Origin: Pseudeuparius sepicola
Lineage: Eukaryota > Arthropoda > Insecta > Coleoptera > Anthribidae
Assembly (NCBI GenBank): GCA_963920635.1
Contig: OY987298.1
Location: forward strand, 83,089,454 to 83,153,453
DNA length: 64,000 bases
Direction: 5' to 3'
Shown here: positions 1 through 11,845 of the stretch, piece after piece
Position numbering within the stretch: the first letter of the stretch is position 1
Layout: every line of letters starts with the position of its first letter
The notes under the pieces: generated by a model
Seen by the model: the letters and a program-made list of their open reading frames with translations, nothing else
Database searches by the model: none
Told to the model about the DNA's origin: nothing
Translations under genes and position numbers: made by a program

Positions 1-604
1 TAATCACATTTTTTAAATTTGTTTTGAGTGGTAAATCCAATGGTTAACAAAAAGTATCTCTTAGTATTTTTTCATATTCTCAGCCATTTCTTAATTATTT
101 TCAAAGGACGGCAATGCTGCAATAAACAAGTCATTTTAAGAATAAATCTAGCAATCTGTGGATGTCAATTAAACTTGGCAGTATTTGAATCATTTGGCTG
201 TCAACTTTGCACTTTAGTATCAATATTGTGAAAAATTATATTTTCGTTCGAAGAACTGAATGGCATGCACTTTTGCTATGGACTTGCCAATGGCAATAAT
301 AAACATGCGGAAACGCATAGTTGAGTGTATTGAAATAGACAGCGGTCATTTCGAACATTTAATAATTTTCTAATAGCATTGCATTTCTTTTATTATCATT
401 TTTGCTTTCGTACCTATTTTGTTAAATAAAGTTTAGATGACATCCACAGTTTGCTAGATTTATTCTTAAAATGACTTGCTTATTGCAGCATTGCCGTTCT
501 TTGAAAATAATTAAAAAACGGCTGCGAATATGAAAAAATACTAAGAAATACTTTTTGTTAACCATTGGATTCACCACTCAAAACAAATTTAAAAAATGCG
601 ACTA
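1..604. mobile_element. Foldback/MITE-like element, no coding capacity
   Basis: Bases 1-170 and 436-604 are imperfect reverse complements. The outer ends read TAATCACATTTTTT on the left and, reverse complemented, TAGTCGCATTTTTT on the right. The middle (171-435) has no recognisable protein. Long terminal inverted repeats without a transposase fit a non-autonomous foldback or MITE. The left end coincides with the window edge, so the true boundary and any target duplication cannot be seen. Confidence 0.6.
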
Positions 605-1602
605 TTCAGGGTATTCATATTTTTCTGAACTAATTAATTTTAGTAATACCCTGTATCTCCGCAACTGGGGGCCTCAGAAGCTTCATGTCAACGTTAAGTT
701 TGACAGCTCATCCGCTCATGTGACACGCCGAGTTTGAAGAAAATATCTCGTATACTTCTAGAGATACTAAGAAATATGTGTATTTTTCTCTAAATTACTA
801 CGCTCTGTATAAAAAAAACTGGCCCATGGGAGAAAAAAATATATAAAGAAGTGTCCTTATTTTGACTCCAAGAATACGTGGTTTCATTTTTGACCATCAG
901 TTCAGTTACACCTTGTATGTATATTCGGGACACATTTCATCTTAGTAGGTGCCGAAAGAGTAAAATTGAACATTAGGTACGTAATGGCTCAAAATATTTT
1001 CGAAGAAGTATAAACAAAATAAAACAACCCTAATAATAGAAATTCCCTATTTCTAACAGAAGGTAAGGAATAGAAATAGAAATTTTCAAACTAAAACGAA
1101 ACTATTTTGCAAACCGTTTGAAAACAACAGCATAATAATTAATACCTAAACAAAATCAACTATCTTTACGGTCGTTCAAAAAGGCGGGAATCCTCACTAT
1201 GGACACCTAAATTACAGAAAGATCTAATAACACGTGCTCTAAAGAAACAGACCATGACTCATCGCCTCTCGAACCCGATGTTTTGGTTATACCAAAGTCT
1301 AGAGAATACTATTCTCTGGACGCTGGTTATACCTAGTCACACGTTCGACGTTGCTGCTGGAAATCACTGTCAGGCATGTAATTTTTGCCGAAAAACAAAT
1401 CCGTTGGTTAACTCGTAGCTTTTTTCGATCGAAAACGTATGTGAATTAATCAAAATAGTAAATTTCGAATTTTCACATCAAATAGTCGTTAGTATTCGGA
1501 AATTTTAAAGTCAATAAAAACAGCAGTTTTGGAATTATTTCACAAATTATTTTCACGTAAATTGTTTTTTGTATAAAACAAAATTGTATAAAACTTAATG
1601 TA
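605..1602. other. Non-coding AT-rich stretch, nothing recognised
   Basis: No gene is recognisable. There is a small inverted repeat (CAGGGTATT near 607, AATACCCTG near 643), a direct repeat TGGTTATACC near 1274 and 1324, and a short palindrome AGAGAATACTATTCTCT between the latter two. These resemble worn transposon debris, but no element can be delimited. Confidence 0.4.
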
Positions 1603-2206
1603 ACGGGTGTCCCATACTCAAAGGCACATATTTTGAAAAGTGATGGAACTCATGAAAAAAATAAGAAAAGTTCTAAGAACTTTTATGTGAGCATTCCCGA
1701 TACAATTTTACTTTTGTAGAAACGGGTGCCAATGTTAAATCTAAAAAAATTGACTTTTTCTAGGAGATTATTTTCTTCCACAAAATAAAGCATACGAGCT
1801 TTTGTTCTTATCTTAAAGGGTATAATTGAGCTGCACATTTTTGAGAAAAAAAAAAACGTGACCAACAGGTGTATTAGAGCACCTTTTTTTATTCAAAATA
1901 ATGTGCCCCGCGAATGCGATTGGTTCAGAAAGGCAAAAAACGGCAAACTGGTGCCACCGGTGTCGTCTAGGCGGTAGACAAAATAATATTATGTATTCCC
2001 CACCATCTAAAATTTAATTGTGTCGAATTTGAACTCGTTATTTCAAATAGTATTTATAAAATCAAGAACCAAAATTTGTTAAAAAAAAATTCTTTGAGGC
2101 CCAGCCATGTATTTTGAAAACGAGAAGGCTTATGGCATATGTTTTCTTTTTTTTTTCATTTTCTATCACTTCTCTAAGTATGTGCCTTTAATTATAGGAC
2201 ACCCGG
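1603..2206. mobile_element. 604-bp MITE flanked by TA duplication
   Basis: The ends are ACGGGTGTCC on the left and GGACACCCGG on the right, each bordered by TA (1601-1602 and 2207-2208). The inverted similarity continues about 65 bp inward through AAAGGCACATA and AAGTGAT(G/A)GAA. There is no coding capacity. TA duplication and short inverted ends fit a Tc1/mariner-type MITE; the arms are visibly diverged, so it is old. Confidence 0.65.
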
Positions 2207-2208
2207 TA

Positions 2209-3300
2209 TAGATAATTAAAATTAATGGCCAAAATGCTTTTTATGAAAATGCTATAATAATTATTATGCAGCTAATCATGACATGAACAGGGTTCCATAA
2301 AATGATTATTGAGTAATCGGCGAAATTTATTAAAATTGTTTGAAATCTAATAGCCTGATATTATTGTAATATGTTAAAGCAGTACATTATGTGAAAGATC
2401 ATTCGAGTAGTGTGGCATAAATAGGTAGGGAGTTTGGAGTTTGAAATGATAGTAATTTATAAATAAATGCGAGAAAATGAAACTGCAACAATGAATCAAT
2501 CATTAACCAGTTCAGTGATTGAGTGAGTATGTGTTTGGTGTAATGTGACCATACTTTCGGAAATTCGGTTTTTAGTTTTATCTCCTTGCTTATCATACAA
2601 ATTTCTTAGTTGATTTGTATTTTGCATAAGTTACTATTATGACCCCACAAAAGAGAAGTGTGAATTTGTACGTGCTTAATAAATAATTATACAATTCTGT
2701 CATAAACCGAGACCCCTGGAAATTCTCAGTCTTATAGATACGTTGCTAAAGTTTAGCTGGATTATTTTAAAATAGAGAATAGTCATTCTTGTTGTGCTCT
2801 TATTTTGCTCTCGGTGGAATGACCTATTAATGACTATGGTTTTGTTTTTTTATTCCCAAATTTCAACCCGCATCCAAACCATGGAAAATTAAAAAAAAAC
2901 ATAAATATTTAAAAATGTTTGGTCAAGTTTTCATTATAAAAATACCAAAAGCCAAAGAAGCCATCTCTTATATTACTTTTGTTCATGTAAAACCTATCCA
3001 AACATCTAAAAAAGCACTAATACTGCTTATTCATCTTAAAAGACAGGTAGTTTGTCCATTTAAACCCCGACGTTCTGGGTGGTTAAGACTGGACAGGTAG
3101 TCGACAGTTAATAAGCAGTTGTGAAATTATGAAAGCATTCATTCATTTCTGTTTATAATTAAATATAAAATTAGATCAATACATTGATCATTGATATTAT
3201 ATTGATGGTCCTCTTCTTTGAATTGCCATGCAAGAAAATAATAAACCATGTGGTGCAACACTGACGAAACAGCAACAAATCAGCGTTAACTATGGCAACA
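2209..3300. other. Non-coding stretch, nothing recognised
   Basis: Only short unconvincing reading frames occur. A 9-bp inverted repeat (CTGCTTATT at 3023-3031, AATAAGCAG at 3110-3118) brackets a segment with two ACAGGTAG copies. No family can be assigned. Confidence 0.35.
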
Positions 3301-3496
3301 TTGCATGCTTCAGGATAGTGTGTGTCGTATGTAAAATATATACTACATTTTAATTTTCAAAATATCGCTGTATATCTGACATATTCCGTACTGCCATACC
3401 ATATAAATACATCATCAGGATTCCTCTACGTATGCTATAAGTAGGTGCTTCAGGATGGTGCGAATTATATGATGCTTCAGGTCTGATAGAAAGATG
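3301..3496. repeat. Flank of arm L1 with TGCTTCAGG direct repeats
   Basis: The nonamer TGCTTCAGG occurs near 3307, 3447 and 3472, and a related ATCATCAGG lies near 3411, all just outside the (TA)n that borders arm L1. The other arms have different flanks here. These may be subterminal repeats of a larger element or simple local duplications. Confidence 0.35.
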
Positions 3497-3528
<32 letters not shown>

Positions 3529-3559
3529 TATATATATATATATACTTATCCAGGGTATC

Positions 3560-3806
3560 TTGTGACATCCGGTAAAAAGTGCGGCTCTGTGACATCCACA
3601 CGAAGGAAACACATTGGTCCCAAAACAAAAATATGACTTTGAAAGTCTGAAGAGAGGATTCGATTAAGCTATTAACAATCGAACCATACACGAAATGAAA
3701 AAATTAAATTTCCTATCTCTGTGAAGTCCGTCGTATATCTTATATACATTCTTACGTAACGGTGCTTGCATCATCCGCCAAAATATTACGGATTTCGTGA
3801 CATCCG
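3560..3806 (+). repeat. Outer-end GTGACATCC motif cluster of L1
   Basis: GTGACATCC occurs at 3562-3570, 3589-3597 and 3797-3805, all in the same direction. The inner end of the same arm carries it inverted (GGATGCCAC 13759-13767, GGATGTCAC 13810-13818). Opposite orientation at the two ends is the pattern expected of subterminal transposase-binding sites; that role is inferred. Confidence 0.5.
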
Positions 3807-3913
3807 TGCAGCGTTTCCACTTCACCGACTGTTGCACTACAATCACGGCGATAAATAAGCAGGTGGAAGGGCGGGGGCCGCTGCGGTGGCTAATGATTAG
3901 TGAACTGTGGATT

Positions 3914-4038
3914 GTTTACTACGGTTCAACGCAGAGGCTGTTTGACATGCAGTAAGGTTTGCCTAAAAAGATATAATCTTTCTCTCGTAACAAACCTTAC
4001 TGCAGCTCAACACAGGAGGGTGTTTAAACGTAGTAAAC
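3914..4038. repeat. 125-bp conserved long hairpin (L1 copy)
   Basis: The segment starts with GTTTACTACG and ends with its exact reverse complement CGTAGTAAAC. A second perfect block, CAGTAAGGTTTG and CAAACCTTACTG, closes the inner stem around a loop of about 35 nt. The intervening parts pair imperfectly, giving arms of about 48 bp. L1 and R1 copies are base-for-base identical by hand comparison. It could be a tiny foldback element or a structured RNA; no known ncRNA family is recognised. Confidence 0.6.
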
Positions 4039-4039
4039 T

Positions 4040-6280
4040 TTGTCTGCAATTTCGCATTTTAACACACTTCCTAATCATTATTAGCATTACGTAAATTATA
4101 ATATTATATTATACTGGTTTATTAAGTAGTATTATTAGGTAGGTAATGTTTTGAGAGCAGAAATGATTGAAAATAAAATAAGTAGTAGGTACAAAATCAA
4201 ACTAACATTTTATAAGCACAGGCACTTGAAACGAAAAAAAAATTAAATACCTATCTACGTTTAAAGGTGGCAGACAGCTACATTGTTTCAAAGAAATACT
4301 AAAAATAAAGTAACAAGTAAAAAGACATAAAACCATTTAAAGAAAATTTTGGGACAATTATTATTTGAAATGGACATAAATGTAGGCCCGGAAAACTATT
4401 TATTTATTTTAAGGTGGAACTCGCAGTGTATTAAAGTAGCAATCTTTTGGACCCGTTTTTTTCCGTTATTTTCCAACCAATTTTGATGATTTTTTTTTCA
4501 TTGTATTTAGAAAAGTAATAGCAAGAGATTGATGGTTTTACCTTTTTCATATTCTGATTTATTTATTCAAAAATCGTATTTCTAGGCCGAAAATCAAAAT
4601 TCTAAAACCATCAATCGATCGGTACAACGTCTCTAAACAGTTTTCTTTTTTTAAATCGGCAATAAAGTGAAAAATGACAGTAAAAATGGGATTTAGTGAC
4701 ATTTGCTTTCATTTTATTCGGCTGGCGTACTCCCCTACGTATGGAACGCGGAGAGGGGCATCGCCGGGGTCGTACGTGACTTGTACCTCTCCTCTCTAGG
4801 CAGCGGACATCATAGGCGATGCAGTTTTTATTGCTTTTTAAAAAATATGATAATTTCGTCGTTCCAGAATTAGCTCAGGAAGTGGTTCGTCGGTTTAACA
4901 GCAACGGATTTCCGATATTTCGTGTATGCTTTGGTGTTATTATTGTGTTGTTTTGTTGATACGTTCTTTTTGAACATTTTGTTGTTTTGTTTTTGACATT
5001 GCCGCTGTTATTTTTGCTGTTAGTGTTGTTGTTTTGTTATCATATTGTTGACTTAACGTTGGCTATAAAAGGTCGCGAAGAGAACCGAAAAGCAGGAGGA
5101 TTTCTGTTAGGAAAATTTTGCTATTGACTCATGATGATTTTTCAATTTATTATACTTCATTTAAACTGAATTGGTCCTTATCTTCGAAAAAAAAATTGTC
5201 TGCGGCGCATTTTAGTAAGCAGACACCTCTAAGTAGGTACTCTTTTTATTACCCGCTTAAAAAACAACAATCTTTATTGCCCCACCTTCAAACAAATTGC
5301 AATTTACCCATACCTACCTACTACATTGGCCAGCCAGAAAATTTTTGCAAAAATTATAGACATAATGTGTCCCTTTGAAAAAATATGATAATTTATAGGG
5401 CACTATGAGCACTAACTTTTATTTTTACTTCCACATCACAAAAGGCGGTGTTCATTGTTGTTATTGATAATTTTTGCTGGATTTTTGTCAGTTAAAAATC
5501 AACAATAAAATAGAAATTTGATACCTAACACATTTTTGTCTCCTGCTCTATGAAAGAAAACAGAGTATTCTTGCTTACTGCACAAATGATTATGCGCCCG
5601 CATAATTAGCAAAAAAAATTACCTACCATTGACTTAAAATTGTATATTCATATTATATTTGACCTTGAAAATTTCAGGAATTTTCGCCTGCGGCGCATTT
5701 TTTATAACAAAAATTATATTCATTTTTTTTACCCTCCCCCCTCCCCTCCTCTCCCCACCAACAAAGTAACGCCCTATAGGTATAGGTACCTATCCCTCAC
5801 TTCTCAAATGTGTACTGCCCTGACAGGAAAGTCCTTTGTCCTGCCTGAAGTTTCTGTCTGGCTACGGCCCTGTATTGACATTATTATATGATTCACTACT
5901 TGTATACCTAACATAATTTATTTATTAATATAAACAATAGAAAGGGGTGTTTAAAAACAAGGTGCCATAATTTCTGGTACAAATAGAATGTAACAAAATA
6001 ATGGTCTTTTCCTAGTTTTTTGTTTTTGAGATACTTAATCGAATTTTGGTTATGTCTTGGTACAAACATGTTTTTTAGTAGGTATGCTAATTTTGCCGGT
6101 ATAAGCCATAATAATCGTATCTATTGGACAAAATTTCACAGTTCCTTTGGAGCCAAAATCAAATTTTATAAAGCGGGATAAAAATTTGATAAACTAGGTA
6201 AATTCACATTATTATTATCATTTGATGGGCAAAATATCAGGTTGAGGACAAAAACAACAATATCTGTTTTTTTAGAATGT
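4040..6280. other. Outer segment of L1, no gene; contains TATA box
   Basis: This stretch has no convincing protein. It includes an inverted repeat around a GATTGATGGTTTTA/AAAACCATCAATC pair (4530-4615), a GC-rich patch (4720-4820), a TTG/TTT-rich low-complexity run (4925-5050, absent from L2), a C-rich tract near 5730-5760, and an 86-codon frame at 5118-5378. That frame recurs in the other arms but resembles no known protein and is probably conserved only because the arms are recent copies. Confidence 0.5.
5063..5072 (+). promoter_or_regulatory. TATA-box-like CTATAAAAGG (L1)
   Basis: CTATAAAAGG is a near-consensus metazoan TATA element. It is kept in all five arms: 25950-25959 and 37669-37678 on the minus strand, 40362-40371 on plus, 59441-59450 on minus. 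The sequence downstream is also conserved. No transcript can be identified, so promoter activity is inferred from the motif only. Confidence 0.35.
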
Positions 6281-6319
6281 GCCGACTTTTCGAAGTATAT
6301 TTTTCGTCTTCTTCAGGGC
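6281..6319 (-). ncRNA. Degenerate hammerhead ribozyme core in PLE 3' repeat (L1)
   Basis: On the minus strand the order is GCC, CTGAAGA, a weakened stem II (GACG facing CTTC instead of CGTC), GAAA, then AGTC instead of CGTC, then GGC. The damaged stem II and stem III suggest it cannot fold well. It lies 3' of the PLE endonuclease remnant, as expected for a PLE terminal repeat. Confidence 0.5.
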
Positions 6320-6825
6320 TAAAAATGCTAACTATAGTGTATATGATACAACAATAAATTACATAAACATATAACAACTATATAGGTACGCTTGGAAAGT
6401 TAGGATAACTTGAGAACAACCATAACTATGTGTACAAACAAACGTAAAAGAAACAATACAAAAATACAGAGTACTCACCTATTCTATATCACAGATATTT
6501 AAGTCAATTATACAAAATTTCATAGAGCACATAGGTATCACAGGATAAAATGATACAGAAACGAAACCAAATCATTTGTTAGTCAAAGTTGGCGATCAAT
6601 GTAGAACGTAAATATATTTATGGTCGGGACGTCAACGAGAACAGCTATATAATTAGATTTTTTCTCCAAAAAAACCTCAGTATGTTACAACAAAAAATTA
6701 GTTCGGTAGATATCAAGTTATGGATTATTTTTTATTTATTTTTTTATAATTTAACTACTTATTTTACAGTTATATACTGGGTGTATTCATTTTACTACCT
6801 GTAACCATTATCTTTTACTTTTGCA

Positions 6826-9800
6826 AATTTGATGTATATCGTTAACAGGCCTTTACAAATATTAGATACTTAGACCTGCTATATCAGTTCTAAAATTCAC
6901 CGTTGACTTGGTAGATATGTGAATCATCTCACTAATAGTTCTTTTATAATAATATGGCTCTCTGTCTAGAATCTTTACTTCATCAAAGGAAAATTGCTAA
7001 TTATCTCGCCAAGTACTACCCCTATGGTAAAAATAAATGCACCAGTCGAAAGAGGAGGCAAAAATAGTTCGGAAATTCATATACCCATATTTTTAAGGCG
7101 TATTTCTCGCCGCCAGAGGCGCTTATACCAAAAAGTTGCTTTTTTCGTTTTTTTGATCAGAACCATGAACACGAAATTCACGTTGAATTTGTGGCGAAAC
7201 TATAAGTGTTAGGCCATAATATGTGCCTATGAGAGATTTTGGTTTTTTTTTGGCTTTCAAACAAAATAGGTCCTGCGGTGAAATCTGCCATAGTTTTTCG
7301 GAAATTTGCAAAAAACCGGAAAGGGAAATTTTTTGAAATTCTTTCTCATGCGATTTTGGCGCGGTTTTCCGGGACTATCTAAAAAAAAATTTTTTTGGTA
7401 GAAAGCTCACTTCACCTTCGGAAAGAACACAAAAAAAATACACAAAAAATATACTGTAAATAATTTTAGGAAATTAATCCTAAGCCTGTGTGTAAGTTCC
7501 AACTTGGTGATAAGATAAGTTTGTTTTTTGTTCTCTAAAATCTGGTTTTTCGTGATTTCAAAAAAAAACTTGAAATACGAGAAGATATATATGCTAAACA
7601 AAAAATGCGTATTTTCTGGTTACCTTTCGAATGAGGTCGGGTGGCGAAATCTGTAATATTTTGCGAAAAATTTGCAAAACATCAATTTTTTGACCTACTG
7701 ATTATTACGTATTTTCAGGCACTCTTGTAGATGGAAACAAAACGAAATTGCGCTAATGTCTGTAAGGTGCCCAAATTACGGAAAAGGTCGACAGTGTGCT
7801 TGTTCTTACTCGAAAAAATTGAAAATTTTGGATTTAAGAGAAAACCACTTTTGTTTTATGAGCAATTTCCTAAGACCAAAAAATGAGTATTTTTCGGATA
7901 TATTTTGAATGTGATAAGTCGCATGCCCAAATCTGCAATAGTATGCAAAAATATGACAAAAAGTTTTTTCTGATTTTTTTCCCCATTTTTTCTCTCTCTT
8001 TCAGTAAATCGACAAGTCATTGTTATTCAACGAAATTTTCCTCCATTTAAAAGAAGACGGCAGAATATCTGGAAAGCAATGGCCTTTATCTCAACGAGAA
8101 CCTGAACATTTACTTTTGGGATGATTGTCAATAGAAACCATTTTGTATACATTTCTCTGGCAATGTTCGGCACTCAAAGCGCGCAAATGGAATGCAAGAT
8201 TTCTGTCTCCATAGCCTACTCATTTTTTTTACTTAAACTGTTATCAGAGATAAATTTCCATCGGGAACCGCTACTTTAATTTCCAAATGAACCAAATGTG
8301 TTCATTTATTTGTATTCTCTTTACATAACTCTTTTTAGATGAAAGTAGTTAACGACGTGAAAAATAGACTAGGTTTGTGTTCATCAAACCTTTGAAATTA
8401 AATCAACTTTGCACCAAGCTTAACATAATTTTTTAAACCAAATAGAGATTGTTTAAGAAATCAACTGGTTAGGTTAGGTAAAAATTCAACTTTCAATAAA
8501 TACATTTCAGTTGAAATGTTTGGAAATTTTTTTACAAAAACACGCAAAAAGTTAAATGTTATCAAGGGTCTCTGAAAATTGGTATGTAGGCCAAAAATTG
8601 CAAAAGAAACAACTTTTTCTAATAACTTTTATCGAAAATGTGTCAAATAAAGCCGATTTTGGATAATTTTTGAAAAAACTGTCAATTTTGACAGATACCG
8701 CAAGTCACGTGGTCGACTCTTGCGACGTCATTTTCATCCTCTGACAAGCACAAATCGATGGCAAAGTCAAATTAACATTTTATCCAAAAATAAAAAAAAA
8801 TCCCTTATGGTGCCTGCTTCAATAGTGACACTGTACGATTTTTGGATCCCGCGGAGCGCGTGTAACGGGACTTTTGTCGGGGGAATTCTAAAACTTAGAA
8901 TAGACATACAGACTTGTAACTTCGTACACATGTTGAGACGACATCCAATTTAGGTTTGCCCACCTTTCAGACCAAGTAATTGAAAATTGCCAATTTAGGC
9001 AACTTTTCCCAAAAACCATGTTTTTTTGGTACTCACACAATGAACAATGTCAGAAAAATAGACAAAATATTTTTGACGAATTTTCTATAACGTAGTGGTA
9101 TTCTAGACACATTGAGGTACTAAAAAATAAAAAAATTCTAGTCATTGGGTTCATTTTTGGCATTTCATTTTCAAAAAAATATATTTTTTTGGGGAAAAAA
9201 AAATTAATTCTTTGATATCTTGGCCAATTATAGTCCGATTTCGGTAAAACTCATACAAACATAAGAATGGACATTCAAGAGTAAGCTCTGTCAGTGGCAT
9301 TAAAAAATTTCAAATAGTTTGCCTGTTACAGGCAACCAATGAAATTAGGTCATTTGCCCCTCCGCCATATGCCCAATTTTGGGATTTTTCTTGCGTCCCT
9401 CTGGATATCAATAGTCTCGTCCCTTACATTCAAAACGCATTTTTGTTTTTTCAAATATCTTAATTTTTACCAAAGTTATGAAAACTTTAGTGTTCGAACA
9501 TTCAAATTTTCGGCCTTCAGCACCCAATTTTTTCTCAAAATACTACATACATTTCAATCGTTTATATCTCGGGAACGGTGCCTCGGATCAAAATTTTTCA
9601 AGGGACATGAAAATTACCATTTTTCCTATGCTTTAAAATGGTGTAAACCCCGTTTCAAAATATTGATTCGTTTCCAAGATACGCCTGCGCAAAATCGAAA
9701 AATGAACATAACCCCAAATTTGGGCAATTTCGACCCGGGGCTACATTTTTTTTTTACTTTTTTCGGAAAGACCTCAAAATACATAGGATTCGCTTTAATT

Positions 9801-9935
9801 CATAATGTTACAATTTTTTGCAAGCTTAAGTCCGTAATTTAATTCGACTATAAATATCTGTAGCAACTCAGATTCATGGTTTTTTGGAATGGCTAAAATT
9901 ATGTCATCAACATACAGTTTTAAGAAAGGTACCTG
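6826..9935 (-). pseudogene. Penelope-like element remnant in L1, mostly deleted
   Basis: Only the C-terminal end of the GIY-YIG domain (6826-6988) and the reverse-transcriptase palm segment near 9853-9935 survive. The latter encodes the Y-V-D-D catalytic box at 9903-9914 (minus strand). Between them lies most of the 3-kb element that interrupts the RT frame. The break at 6988 joins the endonuclease coding sequence directly to the interior of that element, removing the RT C-terminus and most of the nuclease. Confidence 0.75.
6989..9850. mobile_element. 3-kb element, L1 copy, one end deleted
   Basis: It matches the complete copies in R1, R2, L2 and R3. Its preserved end reads, reverse complemented, TAGTCGAATTAAATTACGGA and is followed by TTA (as TAA 9851-9853). 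The PLE-proximal end is missing. Inside are three diverged versions of a block with the theme 'AAATCTG..ATA.T..GCAAA' near 7275, 7640 and 7925, suggesting an old internal tandem repeat. No protein is recognisable; a 167-codon frame at 9339-9842 has low-complexity F/K-rich content. Confidence 0.65.
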
Positions 9936-9938
9936 CTA

Positions 9939-11845
9939 GTGGAGCGAAATCGGGCTGAAAAGTCGCTCCGTTCTCAAAAAAAAAAAATTGTGGGTAGATC
10001 AGACTAGATCAGACCCCATAGGTGTTGTTAAGTACATCACTCTGCATACGAAATGGCGATTTAAGACATTTTTTTGTGGTCGAGACCTTTTTTATTTCGA
10101 AAAAACGGAAATTGTGTTTTTTACGTTTCCATCGTCATATCTTTGAGAGTAGTGGAGCTATTGACTCGATTTTTTTTTTAAATTGAAGTTAACATATGAG
10201 CGCTTACAACGAATGCCATTGTTATTGTCCAATATTGTTTATTAACCACTTTAAGTAGCAACAAAATTGCAAGGTTATAAAAAGTGTCATGAAATTTTCA
10301 CTAAGCGAGAAACTTTTTTATTTGCGGAAATTTTTATATACATGATGCAAGGGAAATGTGCCCAAAACATAAAAGAAGTTTTTGGCAAAAAAAATTACCT
10401 ATAGCGCCTATAGTTTTTGAACTGTGAATTTTTTTGTGGCGCACGCTACTCACGTGGAACGCAAAATTAATCCCTTGCGTGAGAATATCCACGCGTGGCA
10501 GGCATGTCTCAACAACTAATGCGTAGTTTACATGCGCAAGTGAAACTATCACAAGTATAAATATCTTAGAGTACTTCCTAATAGTTTGCCAATGTAAACC
10601 CTCTCAGGGAGAACTCACTGCCATTGTAAACGATCTCTAAAAGACAAAGAGTAGGTAAGTCTCTGGGAGCGTTTACATAAACTATTTGGAAGTACTCTCA
10701 GATATACGACTTGTGGTAGTTTTACCTCTCCGTGTGGACTATTCTATAACAGATCGCTGGTAAAATTAATTATTAATTTTAGACCAAATAATGTGGGTTC
10801 AAGCAGACCAATAAAATAAAATAAGAAATAAAATAACCAAATAGTTGATTTTTGGCAATTTTTGAGCAGTTGCCAGATGAACAAACAACCACCTGCTTAT
10901 TTTATGTATCTGTTTAAAGTCACCATTTATTTAATGAACTGCAAAATAAAAAAAAATTATATTGATTTTTTATAATAATATTAAATTTGCACTTTTTTGC
11001 ATTACACTTTTTGTCGGAACAAAAAGGCTTAAGCTTTGGCGTACAATGTTTGGTATGGATTCTTGAGATGAAAATATGCGAATTCAATTGTCATTTACTG
11101 AAGTCTATATCCATAAGATAAAGGATCTTCAAGTTGCAACTTCGCAACGTTACTTGAATACCATCTTTTTAACTGTACGTGCACCTGCAATTGCCAATAG
11201 TGAGACAATCCAATATATAATTTCAAACTTGTAATACCTCAAAAAATGTTGATTATATAATATATAATTTCAAACTTGTAATACCTCAAAAAATGTTAGT
11301 AGGGGAAAATTCGTAAGAATTTTTGTACAATTTTGTTTATGGAAATGAAATGTTTATTTATTTTATAGATTTTAGATTTTAACGTGCATAGTAGTAGATA
11401 GGTGCATACGTTTCGTGACTTTTTAAAATCACGCAAAAACAAAGAGCTGTAAACATAAAAATGTGGCCATAGTCACTAAACGCAATGGCCACCAAATCTA
11501 ATAAACCTTCTTCGATCTTCCCCCTACTGATTGTGCTTTTTATCAACATTTTTTGAGGTATTACTAGTTTGAAATTATATATTGGATTGTTTAATTATTG
11601 GCAGTTGCAGGTGCCCGTAGCAGTTAAAAATATTCAAGTAATGTTGCGAAGTCACAACTTGAAGATCCTGGATCTTATGGATGGACTTCAGTAAACGACA
11701 ACTGGCTTCCCATATATTTTCTTCCCAAGAATCCATACCACCATTGAGTAAAGGAATAATTTTATTCCTTTACTCAATGATACCACACATTGTACGCCAA
11801 AGTTTAAGCGTTTTTGTTTCGACAAAAACTGTAGTACGAAAAATT
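9939..11845. mobile_element. Foldback element, L1 copy, right arm truncated
   Basis: It starts with GTGGAGCGAAATCGGG after TA. The left arm runs to about 11300. The right arm (about 11541-11845) is the reverse complement of 10999-11300 and is cut where a PLE terminal repeat begins. The left arm contains a 47-bp tandem duplication (about 11211-11299) and an imperfect inverted repeat of about 260 bp (10500-10760). Complete copies are in L2 and R3. Confidence 0.65.
11742..11779. mobile_element. 38-bp perfect hairpin insertion with 7-bp duplication (L1)
   Basis: CATTGAGTAAAGGAATAA, two T residues, then the exact reverse complement of the first 18 bases. It is flanked by ATACCAC on both sides (11735-11741 and 11780-11786). 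The matching site in L2 (near 47650) and R3 (near 52750) has a single ATACCAC and no hairpin, so this is an insertion with target-site duplication, not a deletion in the others. Confidence 0.8.

Noticed and set aside
3350..3691. Frames with long I-Y runs
   Set aside because: Direct translation of the (TA)n microsatellite.
3914..4038. tRNA-like hairpin
   Set aside because: The fold is one long stem; no cloverleaf, no A/B box pair in the right spacing, no CCA-like end.
8720..8953. 77-codon frame identical in L1, R1 and R2
   Set aside because: Not preserved in L2 and R3, no recognisable domain; identity reflects recent copying.
9339..9842. 167-codon frame repeated in R2 (31237-31734) and partly in other arms
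   Set aside because: Low-complexity F/K/S content, no known motif, broken differently in R1, L2 and R3, and located in a non-coding mobile element. Recurrence is explained by arm duplication.
11211..11299. CRISPR-like or satellite direct repeats
   Set aside because: Only two copies of a 47-bp unit; a simple tandem duplication in the foldback arm.
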